A DNA stretch of 10,057 nucleotides, taken from assembly GCF_000003605.2 (NCBI RefSeq), contig NW_003105105.1, forward strand, positions 188,272 through 198,328. The letters run 5' to 3'. Below are positions 1 through 8,806 of this stretch, piece after piece. Each line of letters begins with the position of its first letter. The first letter of the stretch is position 1. Under the pieces are notes generated by a model. The model was not told the DNA's origin. It searched no databases and saw only the letters and a list, made by a program, of their open reading frames with translations. Both the position numbers and the translations under genes were made by a program. The DNA comes from Saccoglossus kowalevskii. Lineage: Eukaryota > Hemichordata > Enteropneusta > Harrimaniidae.

Positions 1-148
1 CATTGTACTGTAAACAAGAGAAATTCAAATTCAAAACTGAAAAATTGGATTTTTGCGGTAAATGTTCTATAAACATTACACTAGATCTCACAGTAAACAG
101 AAAATTACTTATTCACTCAATATTATAATGTTACATTATTGTTTCCAG
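1..148 (+). other. EEFSEC intron, 3' part
   Basis: This is the AT-rich tail of an intron that starts upstream of the window and ends at the acceptor gtttccag (141-148). I see nothing else in it. Confidence 0.8.
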
Positions 149-229
149 TTACTACAGGTCATGCTACAGTCATGGGTAGACTATCTTTCTTTGGCTGTTA
201 TAAAGATGACATAGCCACCACCGATTCAG
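149..229 (+). CDS. EEFSEC: EEFSEC exon (domain III, TVMGRL segment)
   Basis: The acceptor is gtttccag ending at 148 and the donor is CAG|gtgagt. The exon begins with the last two bases of a split codon and then reads in the frame of ACT at 151, giving TTGHATVMGRLSFFG. It ends one base into a glycine codon (phase 1). The GHATVMGRL stretch is characteristic of the family after domain II. The residues after FFG (CYKDDIATTDS) differ from vertebrates, a loop expected to vary. Confidence 0.9.
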
Positions 230-3200
230 GTGAGTAAATAATTAATTAACATCTCTTTGTATGTAAATTTTCAGTTACATTGATTGATTGATTATTTTTT
301 TTTTATTGGCCACTTTTTTTTTGCATTCCAGGTTTTAATTTTGATGAGGAATATCTTTATCAAGATGAACTTCTCACTAAAGTGTCTTCAAAGAAAGCTG
401 ATGATAACAAAGAAAATGAAAGTGACCTATCCTCCCCATTACCCAACCAGCAGTACTGTCTCATAGAATTTGAAAAGTCAATTACTTGTCCTGAGAACTC
501 ACTTTTGATTGGTTCCAAACTTGATACAGATATTCATATCCTTTTGTAATGTATGTTAGAATGTAAGAAATCCAAGTATTATGATACACATACATTATGC
601 ATAGTATTATACATAATACATTATATTATACATATGCACATCATATGCACCTGATTCAAAAGGTCAAATGGCGGTCATTTTAGTGCTGAAAAATCATCAA
701 AATCAATAATTTCTGGCATTTCAGAACCGGATCTCGGCTGTTTACAGATGGATTTTGTTCAAACTTGGTACATACATTGAACATTATGGGACCTTGATGC
801 CATTTTGTTTTTCAGATGGGATTCAAAATGGCCAACTGGCAGCCATTTTGTTTTAATGAGTGTGGGTCAACAAACCAATACATCTGTTTATCTATGACAT
901 GCCTCGACTGATTATGTTCAAATTTTATATATTCATTATACATCATGTCATAGATAAACAGATGTATTGGTTTGTCGATCCGATTCAAAATGGCCGAATG
1001 ATGGCCATTTTTATGTTTAAAAAATCATCAAAACCTCAAGCATTTCTGGCATTCTAGAACCAGATCTCTGTCATTTATGGATTGATTATGTCCATATCTC
1101 TGACATGTTTATGTTCCAACTATATTACTATAAAAAAAATTTTAAATTTGATAAATAATTGGCACTGTGCCATGCATGTTTTTTTTTTTTTTCAAATGTG
1201 TATTTTCCTTAATTCTTTCCTACATGCCAATATGTGTAGACTAGCATTCCATGGTCACATAGTGCATGCCATTACAGATAAAGTAAGATATTGTAATTGT
1301 ATTTATACCAGTATTTCGATTGCCTAAATACGTTGTTCTGATTGTTCAAGAACATAGTTTTGATTATGCAAGCTGTGGTTATTTAGATGATATACCACAG
1401 TTTTCTGTGTAGAAGTAGGCCAAACGTGAATAACAAGAAAATCAGTAATATTTTGCGCTATAGACGTATCGCATAGTGGATACAAATGTAACACTCAGGT
1501 ATTTTGAGTTAAAAAGAAAAACATGAGAAAAATAATAAAATAATGTTGTCCATCCTCAAAAACAATCAGACGCAGTCCGAAAACAGGGACTTATGTTTTG
1601 ACCTCTGTGTGTCCGTCCGTGTGTGCGTCCGTCCGAACCTTTATCTTAGAAATGCCTGGACCAATCACAATAAAACTTCAAACATACATCATACATGATA
1701 TTATACATATGCACGTCAAATTGTTTCACGATCTGATTCAAGATGGCCAAATGGCAGCCCATTTTGTTCTAAAAATCATCAAAATCAAGCATTTCCCTGC
1801 TGTTTACAGATGGATTTTGTTCAAACTTGGTATATATGTTGGACATTATAGGACCTTGATGCATATCATTTTGTTTTCAGATAAGATTCAAAATGGTCGA
1901 CTGGCAGCCATTTTGTTTTAATGAATGTGGTTCTAGTGCCATATCTCTGACTTGCTGTGACTGATGTTCAAATTTTAAATATTCATTATACATCATGTCA
2001 TAGATATACAGATATAGTGGTTTGACAATCCTATTAAAAATGGCTGAATGGTGGCCATTTTTGTGCTAAGAAATCATCAAAATCCAGCATTTCTCGGCTG
2101 TTTACAGATGGATTTTGTTCATACACATGTACTTGGTATATTTTGTTTTTAGATAAGATTCAAAATGGCTGAACTGGCCGCCATTTTGTCTCAATGAATG
2201 TGGTTCCATTTACAAAACAATTACAGTATCTTTTGTCCTATCCGTTTCCATTGAAATACAAAAAATGTTTTTATAATGGCAATTTTTGGGAAAATTATAC
2301 TTCCAATATATGTAGTATTTGTAAATAAGAGTGTCATCTGTAATGCTAATGCTGCATATACAAGGGAAAAATCAAAACATTAATATACAGTACATGTACT
2401 AACCAATCATTGGTACATTTTATTTCTGCTCAGATAACCCAAAAGATTGTATAATATTTATATATTTTAATTCATTAATACAGATTTTACACTACTTATT
2501 CATTCGTTTTCGCGGTATCATACATTAAGGACTCTTCAATAGCTTGGAGGAGAACACTGCATGATTGTGTTTTCTGTACATGTCTTGCATCCTTAATTAG
2601 TGCTGACATTGTGTTTGCTTTCATGTATGTGTGCACTATGTCAGTACAATACTGACAGAGATCAATATATTGTATGCATCACTCAAAGTAAATTTAGACC
2701 AGCGATAAATCAAGAATGAAATATATCAGTAATGTTAAATAAAGATAGAATTTTAGAAAAATGTTCACCAGTAAACAGTTTGCTATTTTAATACACGATC
2801 AGCATTGAAATTATCCTTGTTTAAATCAGTCAAATTAAGTTTTTGCTAATTTTCTAATTAAACATGTAGCACACAGTTTTCTTATTGCAAATGTCAAGTT
2901 TTCGATATTATTTATTGTAGAACTATTCAGAGTCAGTGCTTCCAAGAATAAAAATATTCAAAAACAAAACAAGAGAAGGATTTGTTGAAAGGGTAAGTCA
3001 GCATGTCTTTGACCTTTTATTATGGAGTCAATTTATTACCAGGCTGTATTGTAACTTGTCATTAAAGAATGATCCTTGACAATTTTCATTTTAATAATCA
3101 TAACATTTTAAAACTTTTTACTTAACATGTTTATTATAATTAATATATTAAGTAAAAAATGGGTTGCCAGCAGTGTTCATTTGCACACCATGCACAGTGA

Positions 3201-5486
3201 CAACAAGTTCTGTAGAGAAATGTCATCACTGTTCTACTTTCTTGGAGGAAATTTGCTTTAAATGAACAGTATATAATAACTAAAGTTATTTCCATGGACC
3301 TTTCTGCTAAAATGGCAGCCATTTTTTAATTAAAATCTGAGGCATTTTTGAAGCTGTAATTTTCCGTTTCTCGTAACGAAACATTAGTAATCTCACAATA
3401 GTGTTTATTTAAATTTACATCACTGAGCATTACGTAATATAATTAATTGTTCATGAAGGCGCTCAAATTAGACAAAGCAATAAGTAGACAAAAACTATAA
3501 TGGAGATTATATTTATAACTGCCATTGTGTTGAAATAATTTAGCAAGAGCATTGGTAAAGAAAGAAAGAAATGTCTTTGTGATTCCTAGCAAATTACAAA
3601 AAACCACAGCAAAATATAAAACAATTAAAGTCAGGAAGTGATATCACTTACATATGTTGTATACATTTTATCTGTTTCATGCACTGGATTGCATTCTACG
3701 ATTCCATTCTATTTTTACTAAGATGTCGAAATCATTATAAATGCTATACATGTAGTTGTTTATGTTAAATGGATACAGATGTGTTGTGTAAACGTAATTT
3801 AATACTAGTCTGACAACATGCCATATTTCGTCTTGTACGTAAATCGTATTCACTCCACATTTGTAGCTTGATATCCACATGTCTTCCTGGATTAATAATA
3901 TCCATCTTTTTTTCAGATGTTAGATGACTATAATGTCATTGGAAGGGGGCTGTTCAAAAAAGAAACTAACATTCAACTGTTTATTGGTTTGAAAGTTGAT
4001 CTCTCCACTGGTGAACGTGGCGTGATTGAAGGAGGATTTGGACAAAGCGGCAAATATAAAATAAGAATCCCAGGTAAGGAATTCAAGCGCTGTAGTTGAA
4101 TTTCTCAAAATAATAACAATGTGTTGTATATGTTTGAATATAAAGTACATGTATGGTTTTGGTTGGTAAAGTCATTCTTGATGTCATTTTGAATACATAT
4201 ATAGGTGTGAAAAATTTCCTTAGTATTTATCAAAACAAATCTTCTTTGCTGTTTTAGATGGTTTAAAAGCAGAAACTAAATCCATGTTGTCATCGGGAGG
4301 TAAAAAGAAAGGAAAAGGGAAACAAACACCTCAGCAAGCAACTGGTAAGATGAAATCTGTAATCGATAGCAATATTATTTTATCCAGTATAAATTTTGAG
4401 ATAAAAACAATGCATTATTGTAATAATTTTGTGAAAAAACAATACTCTATTGTCTTCAGCTCATTGCAGGAAGTAATAATAATATCTATCAAGGAGCATA
4501 AAAGTGTATGTATTCTCAGTGGCAAATTTTAAGTGATCCAACTGAGTTTTAAGTGAGGTTTTACACTTTTGGATTGGCAAAGGAAAGGGGGAAAATAAAA
4601 CTGCTACAGACTGACTTGTCCATGTTGTAAAAAGAAAGATGAAACCTTGGTGCACATTGTCTTACCTTGCTTTGCAGTGCGGGAAATCGCATCAGTATTT
4701 CTCGTGTTATAGATGAAATCATTTTCTCAATTTCTGACAACAGACTCTATGATGTCATACTTTACCAATAATCCTTTGCTTGAAAATCAAGATGGCTGAC
4801 TACATAATACTGATGAAAAGTTGAATATCTAGAAAATGAATAGTGATATAAAAAAACTGTAAATTGCATTCTCCTACATTTGTGGAGCTTTTTCTTGGGG
4901 GGGGCATTGTGTTGTTTGGCTTGACTTCCTCTTCGATGCCTTAAGTTAATGTTAATACATGTACCTTAAAGAGTTAGTGAGAAAACAACCTATTGTTTGG
5001 AGTCAGTACACAACCCTATAATGAAGACATTTGTACAACCACTGACAAATAAGTCAAACAATTCCTTATCAGTGCCATGGAGTCCAGGCAAAAAATTTTC
5101 AACAACATATTACATTTTTGTATTTTTTTACTTTTCCTCAATGCTAATATTCAACCAAAATTTGTTATTTTGTATAAAAACCTTATTTTTAAATTTTGTT
5201 GATGTCATATAATGCCACGTTTGATTCGTAATTTGTGCAGCTCCTATTCATTCCAATACATGTAGTTACTCCCTGGTACAACGGAGTATAATAAATAAAT
5301 AAATAAATAAATAGATAATAAAACAGGAGACAGATAGTATTAATTCCCATTTTTGCTGCTGTAACTAGGAATATTTATTGCATTTTCACAGATGATGCGT
5401 CGGTTGAAGCACATCAACCTATACATGTTGTACTGAAGTTTAAACGATACATTCATGATCCGAAAAAGAAGATGATGCAAACGTAG
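149..5486 (+). CDS. EEFSEC: EEFSEC, selenocysteine-specific elongation factor, 3' half (7 spliced exons)
   Basis: eEFSec is the GTPase that delivers Sec-tRNA(Sec) to the ribosome at UGA codons recoded by a SECIS element, working with SECISBP2 in the cytoplasm. The seven exons are 149-229, 332-535, 1224-1282, 2921-2992, 3917-4073, 4258-4344 and 5392-5486; all junction phases agree and the frame ends at TAG 5484-5486. Family-typical strings appear in order: TVMGRL, FNFDEEYLYQ, IEFEKSITCP, LIGSKLDTDIH, CRLAFHG, LPRIKI, DDYNVIGR, LFKKETNIQLF, GLKVDLSTGE, FGQSGKYKIRIP and HVVLKFKRY. Exons 1-3 fit the EF-Tu-like domain III and exons 4-7 the eukaryote-specific domain IV, which is linked to SECISBP2 and tRNA interaction; these domain limits are inferred from the family. 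The GTPase domain and start codon lie upstream of the window. No frameshift or premature stop is seen, so the gene looks functional and implies an organism that makes selenoproteins. Confidence 0.95.
332..535 (+). CDS. EEFSEC: EEFSEC exon (domain III, FNFDEEYLYQ to LDTDI)
   Basis: It follows a T-rich tract and acceptor cattccag (ends 331), and restores the split GGT glycine codon. It reads FNFDEEYLYQ, a lysine- and acid-rich variable loop (SSKKADDNKENESDLSS), then QYCLIEFEKSITCP and LIGSKLDTDI. The last base, C535, is the first of a histidine codon (phase 1). The 3' boundary is not GT: the intron opens ATATCCTTTT, the minor-class 5' splice site. The family reads through the junction as DIH followed by a short variable stretch and CRLAFHG, which the AT-AC join reproduces. 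Confidence 0.9.
621..1125 (+). repeat. Dispersed repeat, copy 1 (inside AT-AC intron)
   Basis: Aligns by eye to 1690-2215: shared blocks include 'ttatacatatgcac', 'aaatcatcaaaat', 'ctgtttacagatggattttg', 'ttcaaacttggta', 'cattataggacc'-like and 'gattcaaaatggc...gccattttg'. It has two internal sub-repeats, about 653-865 and 981-1125, each with the CAAAATGGC/GCCATTTTG module. It lacks the (GTCC)n head seen in copy 2. No protein-coding capacity is apparent, so it is probably a non-autonomous element; the class is unknown. Confidence 0.8.
870..975. repeat. Perfect 32-bp inverted repeat with 42-base spacer
   Basis: Left arm 870-901 (starts acaaaccaatacatctg) is the exact reverse complement of right arm 944-975 (starts catgtcatagataaac), separated by 902-943. 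In transcripts it could fold as a 32-bp stem. The right arm has a recognisable counterpart in repeat copy 2 (from 1994); the left arm has none, as copy 2 reads 'gccatatctctgacttgc' at that place. The left arm therefore appears to be an added inverted copy of the right. Confidence 0.95.
1224..1282 (+). CDS. EEFSEC: EEFSEC exon (CRLAFHG segment)
   Basis: This 59-nt exon reads (H)ANMCRLAFHGHIVHAITDK. CRLAFHG is the strongest family signature in it. The upstream splice site is the AC end of the AT-AC intron and the donor is AAA|gtaaga (phase 0). Confidence 0.92.
1590..2215 (+). repeat. Dispersed repeat, copy 2, with (GTCC)n head
   Basis: The longer copy of the same family, in the next intron and in the same orientation. 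It begins with 'gttttgacctctgtgtgtccgtccg', then 'agaaatgcctggaccaatcac', then two sub-repeats (about 1733-1930 and 2032-2210) carrying 'aaatcatcaaaatc', 'gctgtttacagatggattttg' and 'agataagattcaaaatgg'. An open frame at 1598-1921 simply translates the repeat and is not a gene. Confidence 0.8.
1605..1636 (+). repeat. (GTCC)n/GT-rich microsatellite
   Basis: Imperfect gtgtgtccgtccgtgtgtgcgtccgtcc-type run forming the 5' head of repeat copy 2. Confidence 0.75.
2921..2992 (+). CDS. EEFSEC: EEFSEC exon (NYSESVLPRIKIF segment)
   Basis: The acceptor is tttattgtag (ends 2920) and the donor is AGG|gtaagt. The exon is exactly 24 codons, reading NYSESVLPRIKIFKNK and then TREGFVER, which matches the family's 'NYxxSxLPRxKxxKxKxxxGxVER' pattern at the entry to domain IV. 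It is the only internal exon here with phase 0 on both sides, so skipping it would keep frame. Confidence 0.93.
2993..3916 (+). other. EEFSEC intron
   Basis: A GT-AG intron (gtaagt ... tttcag). It contains a short palindrome, AAAATGGC-A-GCCATTTT (3309-3325), resembling the core of the dispersed repeat modules, and a TACATGTA at 3747. Open frames on the - strand here look like chance. Confidence 0.85.
3917..4073 (+). CDS. EEFSEC: EEFSEC exon (domain IV core)
   Basis: The acceptor is ctttttttcag (ends 3916) and the donor CCCAG|gtaagg (phase 1). It encodes MLDDYNVIGRGLFKKETN, IQLFIGLKVDLSTGERG, VIEGGFGQSGKYKIRIP. This is the best conserved part of the window; the motifs DDYxVIGRxLFKKETNIQLF and FGQSGKxKIxIP identify eEFSec. 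The ATG at the exon's first codon is internal to the protein, not a start. Confidence 0.96.
4258..4344 (+). CDS. EEFSEC: EEFSEC exon (basic linker)
   Basis: The acceptor is ctgttttag (ends 4257) and the donor ACTG|gtaaga; both ends are phase 1. It encodes (D)GLKAETKSMLSSGG followed by the basic run KKKGKGKQ and TPQQAT. Vertebrate eEFSec has a variable basic stretch at the same place, proposed to act in nuclear localisation, so the lysines are probably kept for their charge rather than their exact sequence. Confidence 0.9.
4345..5391 (+). other. EEFSEC last intron
   Basis: A GT-AG intron (gtaaga ... cacag). It contains an 8-G run (4897-4904), TACATGTA at 4956 and 5257, and an AAAT microsatellite near 5287-5322. 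No coding signal beyond chance open frames. Confidence 0.85.
5287..5322. repeat. (AAAT)n microsatellite
   Basis: A run of AAAT units with a slightly degenerate 3' end (agataataaaa). It could be the tail of an old SINE or LINE insertion, since 'ccctggtacaacggagtat' directly precedes it, but I cannot recognise a body. Confidence 0.85.
5392..5486 (+). CDS. EEFSEC: EEFSEC terminal coding exon with stop
   Basis: The acceptor is cattttcacag (ends 5391). It joins in phase 1 to give DDASVEAHQPIHVVLKFKRY and then IHDPKKKMMQT, ending at TAG 5484-5486. HVVLxFKRYxxD close to the C terminus matches the family. The sequence between QPIHVVL and FKRY is shorter than in vertebrates, but the protein end is in the expected place. 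Confidence 0.94.
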
Positions 5487-5770
5487 CATGTCACCCATCT
5501 CTAAAGTAAAGGTGCAAATATTTTATTGGTGCAAATAATCTCTACTCAGAAAGTTACTCGATTCTCATGAAAAGGTCAATCTTGGTTGTGGTTTACCAGC
5601 TTTAACAAGTTACCAATAATATAACTTCTACTGTTGCCCACAAGCAGCATAATTTGATCTTGCTGCTACAATGTTTTGCATTGAAATCCATTTTGCTCTG
5701 GTTTTTTGGTCAAAAAATCAACTTTATTATTGGCAAGGATTCGTAAAATAAAGGTATGCAACTTTCACAA
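5487..5770 (+). other. EEFSEC 3' UTR, probable
   Basis: AT-rich sequence directly after the stop codon, with no continuing family similarity. Its 3' limit is inferred from the first downstream AATAAA at 5747-5752; later hexamers at 6198, 6240 and 7597 would give longer UTRs. Confidence 0.45.
5747..5752 (+). terminator. Candidate polyadenylation signal AATAAA
   Basis: This is the first exact AATAAA after the EEFSEC stop, about 260 bases downstream. A GT-rich stretch (gtgtgtgtgtttg, near 5853-5868) could serve as a downstream element but is rather far away. In AT-rich DNA this hexamer also occurs by chance. Confidence 0.35.
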
Positions 5771-8040
5771 TCATGTATGAGGATATGAAATGATTATCTC
5801 ACAAGAAGCAAACTCTCAAGCTTTGCAGGCAATTAATTGAAGCAATTTTAATCTGTGTGTGTGTTTGTAACTCAAATGTTAATATAACATTACAGACTAT
5901 TCGGGTAGTCTACAGTGTACATGCTGCTCGAAAATGTTGCTTAAACATTAATGTGTGAGATACCATCGCATTCAAAAACGCAAAAACTAAATGTTACATG
6001 CTTTGCAAATAAGCAAGGGCATTATCAAAATCGGTCTGAAATGAACACTAATCAGTTTATTCACAGACTCGCTAACTTGCATAAGAATTTCTTGAAATGT
6101 TGGTTTGTCTTCTTAGTTTGTTATCATCTGGCAATTGGATGACTTTCAATTTCTATGAGGTCTTCATCACATATCTCACTCTTGCATGTCCTCATTGAAT
6201 AAATCCATAGTAGTTATACATAAATACTGCTTTTAGAGAAATAAAAACTGTTTTCAATATAATTTACTTTCATAATTGCTAATTTCATTATTGCGCTGTG
6301 ATTTATTATGTTATTTGTTGACTTCTAAGACAGCAGAGCTACTATAAATCTTTTAATTTTCACTGACAATTTATTATTACTCAAAATTTCTCAATTTTCA
6401 CTGACTTACAAAATGTAATTTTTTAATAACATGGTTTATAGCAAATTATTGACTGTATGTGCCAGGAGCCTCAAAATGTCTATAATGTTTGATAATTTGA
6501 TAAATATGATTCATGGGTTTATATTTGCGTGAGCTTAAAAAAAAACATGGTGATAAAATTGCAGGAAAGATTACAAACAAGTAAAATTGACAAACCATGC
6601 AGGTTTTGTTCATGTGCAATACATTTGAGTGAACAAAAACTCATTTTTTTTTCAGCCATAGTTTCGCTTTCTCTATTGTTTAATTTTTTTTCAGACATAT
6701 GAAATATAGAAATATGTCTGTGGTATCCATGATATTTTAGTGTTTACTGCATGGGTGGCAAAGTGAAAATACCTTGAGTTTATATGAAAGTCAGTCACAG
6801 ATATACCGAGGAAACCCCTTTGTACATTTTTATTTCAGACCTTCTTACTTTACTTTTAAGTCTTGGTTGTGCAGAAACAAATACAAGAAATATATTTTAA
6901 AATTTATTAAAATGTGTCAATACTGTTTGTGGGTTGAAAGTGGGGGGGGGGGAGAGGGGTAAGTAGCATTACATGTCGGTTCACTTTACTTTCACTTCAC
7001 ATTTAAAATGCACATAGAGGTTCACCCAATGAATATTTACTTATTGATAGTTGCCATTTTTTTAAGATCGGTTAATTGTCACTTAAGTTGTACTGGTATT
7101 TAAGATCAACTTATCGGTAAATGTCAGTTATTTGTATTTACAGACAAGCTGGTAAATTCAGAGACATATCTTCAAACCATGTGTCATGCTTATGCTTTTT
7201 GTGACGATAAAATACTAATTTATGAGACCATGAGAAACGTGTATATCAAATAGTGTGCACAATATAGTACTGGTAAAGACTTAAAACTAGAGAACAGTAG
7301 AAAAATAAAATACATATGAGTAGAATGCCATGTATGCACAGCTGCTCTAGCAATTGGACTCAGAATAAAATCAGTTCAACAAAAAAACATACTGAGAATT
7401 GTATAAGTTTTCATTTTAGTTATTGATTTAGAAAAGCATATTTTTTTACTTTGATCAATGCCAGTGATGTGTTATCAGGATTAATGTGTCATGGAGAAGA
7501 CGCGTAAAAGATGGATCATGTGATGCCTTTTATGCATAATCAAATATTGTTTGAATGTCAGTATATTCAAGATTATATTATATACAATGTACATGAAATA
7601 AAACATTTTGTTTTATCCCTTAGGTCTTCATATTGTCATATTTGTTAATTTCATTAAACCGATTGTCTGTTATTAATATGTTACAAGTAGTAGTTTGGCT
7701 CAAATTACCAATTGAACCCCATTCTCAACTACAATGTGTACATCACTACAAGCTCAAACATTCATTCTGCTGGTTCAATACAGTTTCATGATATAACCTA
7801 TCCTGGCCATTTATGATTACAGGTCACATGACACAGTGATGGACAAGATTACCTCCATCTACACAGTCCTGTAGCATGCCGTTTATGGTTTCATGTAGCT
7901 AAGTTAGGTGAATAAGTGATGGCTATGTTTTTCTTGTCTACATATAATACCAACAAATCTCCTTACGCCACCTTTAACAACGCTCTATTCACTATGTTCA
8001 ATAACTCACCAAAGACTCCGGTCAGTCAAAATGACTGTTT
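5771..8040. other. AT-rich intergenic DNA, no gene seen
   Basis: No exon-like similarity, RNA gene or long frame is recognised. Contents: extra AATAAA hexamers at 6198, 6240 and 7597, a hairpin CAGACATAT...ATATGTCTG (6692-6720, 11-base loop), and a G-rich run at 6942-6958. The short open frames are consistent with chance. It could also hold a longer EEFSEC 3' UTR. Confidence 0.6.
6942..6958 (+). repeat. G-rich run (11 G, then GAGGGG)
   Basis: Eleven consecutive G then A and GAGGGG-like sequence. It is a single long tract rather than four separated ones, so quadruplex formation is possible but not strongly indicated. It is prone to sequencing and assembly length errors. Confidence 0.8.
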
Positions 8041-8216
8041 TAATCCTTTCCGATTTTTTTCCTGTTCGAATTTTTGGTCTGACTAGCTGTCACCTACGTG
8101 GCGGTCAGACCTCAGAGTTCGAAGGGGACCAAGCAAGGCAGGGATTTGTACATTGACATTTGATGAGTACTCTGCCAGCCAGGGATCGTCTGTTGGACCC
8201 AGCGACAAGGGATTAA

Positions 8217-8792
8217 TTTTGTTTTTTTCCTGAGTCCTGCCCCCACTACGAGTCACTACTCCTTCGCGAACCCGTGGACGCTCCCAGAGTGGACCTGCAT
8301 GGCCATAAAAAAAACGGCGGGTGGCCACTCGAAGTCTGTCCTAGTGACCCAATGTTTGCCCCTCCCCCCTGGTAGGACTGTCTCTTCCGGGATCTAGACT
8401 GGAAGCAAGGCAATACCAACTGCAGGACTCTCTTAGTATGGCCGAGTGCTGGACATAGGGGGGAACGTACAGATGTTGTTGATGGGCGGACCTTAGTCCC
8501 CCACAGGATAAAGGCCTTAGGGAAATTTTATACTCAATCTTTCCCGCTGGACCAAGTGCTACCCAATCGAGCGGTGTTTGAGACCAGAGCCAGCAGAGAC
8601 TGGAGTCAAATCGTGTGCCCGATCAGATCCTTCGGTTCCTCCCCCTGACCCCGGTACCACACATTTTTTGGTTCGGTGGGCCGGGCAAAGGGGGTGGCCG
8701 CGTTCATGGAATATTTCGACCGTTTAGTCGGAAAAAATCCATACACTGAGCGTAGAGTGGTGACTCTCAACCTTCTATTTATGGCCAGCCAC
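8217..8792 (+). pseudogene. Unidentified coding-like frame, probably part of the retroelement
   Basis: One + frame runs from 8217 to the TGA at 8793-8795 with only two internal stops, TAG at 8373-8375 and TGA at 8646-8648. The segments between are about 52, 90 and 48 codons. Readable pieces include LDQVLPNRAVFETRASRDW and KGVAAFMEYFDRLVGKNPY. I do not recognise a family; position before the reverse transcriptase remnant would fit a gag-like or N-terminal polyprotein region. The complementary strand is also open over part of it (8606-9073), so coding strand is inferred from the neighbour. Confidence 0.35.
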
Positions 8793-8806
8793 TGAAACGC
8801 ATTGTT

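Larger units (their letters stand above)
536..1223 (+). other. U12-type AT-AC intron
   Basis: The intron begins ATATCCTTTT (536-545), an exact match to the AT-AC minor-spliceosome 5' splice site. It ends TAC at 1221-1223. TTTTCCTTAATT (1203-1214) matches the U12 branch-site consensus TTTTCCTTAACT at 11 of 12 positions, and its adenines at 1211-1212 lie 11-12 bases before the exon, inside the usual narrow window. Joining C535 to 1224 gives the codon CAT and restores DIHANMCRLAFHG in frame (phase 1). A 14-T run lies at 1179-1192. The middle is filled by a dispersed repeat (621-1125). Confidence 0.9.
1283..2920 (+). other. EEFSEC intron with dispersed repeat
   Basis: A GT-AG intron (gtaaga ... 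ttgtag) of about 1.6 kb. It carries the second, longer copy of the dispersed repeat (about 1590-2215) and one TACATGTA at 2391. The rest is AT-rich with no coding signal. Confidence 0.85.

Noticed and set aside
860-1057. 65-codon open frame on the + strand
   Set aside because: It lies across the inverted repeat inside the AT-AC intron; no coding evidence.
545-1240. Alternative GT-AG junction (exon to 545, gtaatg donor, tgtgtag acceptor, exon from 1240)
   Set aside because: It also keeps frame, but yields DIHILLLAFHG, losing the conserved Cys-Arg before LAFHG. The acceptor lacks a pyrimidine tract and the donor is weak, while AT-AC signals fit almost perfectly.
1598-1921. 107-codon open frame on the + strand
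   Set aside because: It translates the (GTCC)n head and body of dispersed repeat copy 2; its counterpart in copy 1 is not kept open.
3140-3880. Two short - strand open frames (3140-3322 and 3677-3880)
   Set aside because: Both lie inside an EEFSEC intron, with AT-driven composition and no recognisable motif or splice context.
3917-3919. ATG at the start of the domain IV exon as a translation start
   Set aside because: It directly follows a good acceptor and joins in frame to the preceding exon; the family has internal residues here.
8083-8328. 81-codon open frame on the - strand
   Set aside because: No motif recognised; it lies at the edge of the decayed element, antisense to the inferred coding direction. 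Not enough support to call a gene.
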